Made by a program: the position numbers and the translations under genes. The notes under the pieces were generated by a model. It searched no databases and had not been told where the DNA came from. It worked only from the letters and a program-made list of their open reading frames with translations. Below are positions 52,510 to 53,736 of a stretch of 53,736 nucleotides of DNA, in pieces. Within the stretch, counting starts at the first letter, position 1. Each line of letters opens with the position of its first letter. Source of the DNA: an uncultured Zoogloea sp. (GTDB taxonomy: Bacteria; Pseudomonadota; Gammaproteobacteria; Burkholderiales; Rhodocyclaceae); contig CALBTT010000074.1 in the NCBI GenBank assembly GCA_937967645.1, positions 1 to 53,736 on the forward strand, given 5' to 3'.

Positions 52510-53691
52510 TGTCCGTCCTCCTCGTGGGTCTGGAGGTGGGCGCCCGGATCATCCCGGGCGGTGAGCTGGCGTGCCTCGGCGAGGGCGCTGTCGAGGTCGA
52601 AGGCAGGCTCGAAATCCAGCGAGACCAGGCGCCGCTCATAGGCGGGCCGGAACTTCTGCAGGGTGTCGATCACCGGGTTCGGGGCGGCGCTGCCCAGGCC
52701 GCAGTGGCTGGCGTTCTTGAGCAGCCGGTCGAGCCAGTCGATGTCGGCCAGGTCCGCCTTGGCGCCGTGGCCATCGTTGAGCTTGTCCATGAAGCCCTTG
52801 AGCAGCGAGGTGCCGACCCGGCACGGGGTGCAGAAGCCGCAGCTCTCGTGGGCGAAGAAATGGACGAAGGCCCGGGCCACTTCGAACAGATCGCGGCTGC
52901 CGTCGAAGATCATGAAGGCGCCGGCGGTGGGCACGTCCTCATAGGCGATGCGGCGCTGGAACTCGTAGGCGGCGAGGCAGACGCCGGCAGCTCCGCCGAC
53001 CTGCACGGCCTGGGTGTCGCTGGCGCCACAGTCTTCCAGGATGCGGGCGATGGAGACGCCGAAGGGGTATTCATAGATGCCCGGCGCGGCGCAGTCGCCG
53101 GAGATGGACAGCAGCTTGGTGCCGGCCGACTGGGCGGTGCCGGTGGCGGCGAAGGCGGCGCCCCCGTCCAGGGCGATCAGGCAGGTCTTGGCCAGGGTCT
53201 CCACGTTGTTGACCACCGTCGGGCGCCCCAGATAGCCGTGGGTCACCGGGAAGGGCGGGCGGATGCGTGGGGTGCCGCGCTTGCCCTCCAGGGATTCGAG
53301 CAGGGCGGTCTCTTCGCCGCAGACGTAGGCGCCGGCGCCGAGGTGGAGGGTGATGTCGAAGTCGAAGCCCGCCTCGCCGAGGATGCTGCTGCCCAGCAGA
53401 CCGGCCGCCCGGCGCCGTGCCAGCACCGCTTCGAGCTGCGGAAGCAGGTAGCGGTATTCGCCGCGCAGGTACAGGAAGCCGCTGTCGGCGCCCACCGCCC
53501 AGGCCGCCAGGGTCATGCCCTCGAAGACCAGGTCGGCGCAGGTGTTGAGCAGCACCCGGTCCTTGAAGGTGCCCGGCTCGCCCTCGTCCGCGTTGCAGAC
53601 GATGACCTTGCGTGCCCCCGGGGCATTGCGGGCGCTGGCCCACTTCACCGCGGTGGCGAACCCCGCGCCGCCCCGGCCGCGCAGGTTGGAG
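52506..53691 (-). CDS. hoxF: NAD-reducing hydrogenase diaphorase subunit HoxF (5' truncated)
   Basis: The C-terminal 394 codons of a NuoF-like protein. The frame remains open to 53691, reading SNLRGRGGAGFATAVKWA, the FMN/NADH-binding glycine loop, before adapter sequence begins; the GTG at 53648 is therefore an internal codon and not a start. VICNADEGEPGTFKDR (FMN site) and SCGFCTPCRVG plus ASHCGLG (the [4Fe-4S] ligands) are present. It oxidises or reduces NAD(H). The missing N-terminus, about 200 residues in full HoxF, should include a NuoE-like domain. Confidence 0.95.
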
Positions 53692-53736
53692 AGATCGGAA
53701 GAGCGTCGTGTAGGGAAAGAGTGTAGATCTCGGTGG
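53692..53736. other. Illumina sequencing adapter (not genomic)
   Basis: The final 45 bases begin AGATCGGAAGAGCGTCGTGT and continue as the reverse complement of the TruSeq universal adapter. The junction falls inside the hoxF reading frame, so the natural sequence ends at 53691. Confidence 0.98.

Noticed and set aside
53646..53648. GTG as the hoxF start codon
   Set aside because: The frame continues upstream with the conserved glycine-rich FMN loop, so this codon is an internal Val.

Overview
The window is about 53.7 kb of high-GC, gene-dense DNA with short intergenic gaps and many ATGA/GTGA stop-start overlaps. The gene content (an aromatic-acid transporter with mhp-type meta-cleavage genes, an FCSD/SoxYZ sulfur cluster, a NAD-linked Hox hydrogenase, uvrA divergent from an MFS gene) fits a metabolically versatile betaproteobacterium, most likely of the Rhodocyclales/Zoogloeaceae type. 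That placement is inference, because no rRNA or tRNA gene was seen. The last 45 bases are an Illumina library adapter rather than genome, so the window ends at a contig edge inside hoxF.

Region 1 (1-8.2 kb): the end of a 4-hydroxy-2-oxovalerate aldolase, a branched-chain/aromatic ABC transporter (livH, a fused livM-livG, livF), a hemerythrin-like protein and an MhpC hydrolase form one aromatic uptake and ring-fission operon. A DMT permease, a ScpB-like decarboxylase and a MOSC protein follow. Two 68-bp REP-like palindromes flank the permease gene, and a methyltransferase remnant lies next to the MOSC gene.

Region 2 (8.2-35.5 kb): signalling and housekeeping. A motA/motB-like pair is joined to an unusual cyclic-nucleotide-binding protein whose C-terminal half resembles FliG-type helical repeats. 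Then come a chemoreceptor, a LysR regulator, a hybrid kinase with an exported NMT1-type sensor, paired Hsp20s, an Old Yellow Enzyme, a Sel1 protein, a DedA-rhodanese fusion, pirin, OsmC, TRIC, MAPEG, AzlCD, Lgt, YceH, a SEC-C protein, a GGDEF/EAL enzyme next to a HisKA_2 kinase/ANTAR regulator pair, UvrA and an MFS transporter.

Region 3 (35.6-42.3 kb): an AraC-type regulator, an outer-membrane SphA/MetA-like barrel, an aldehyde dehydrogenase and a quinohemoprotein alcohol dehydrogenase look like a periplasmic alcohol/aldehyde oxidation module placed between the MFS gene and ssb.

Region 4 (42.6-53.7 kb): lithotrophy. A monohaem cytochrome, an FCSD flavoprotein, a YeeE/YedE (TsuA-like) permease, a second FCSD-like flavoprotein lacking one redox cysteine, and SoxYZ form a compact sulfur operon without soxXABCD. 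Beyond AT-rich intergenic DNA, an HTH-receiver regulator and a protein of unknown function, the convergent hoxF-U-Y-H-W operon encodes an NAD-reducing [NiFe] hydrogenase and its maturation protease. Reduced sulfur and H2 oxidation are therefore encoded side by side.
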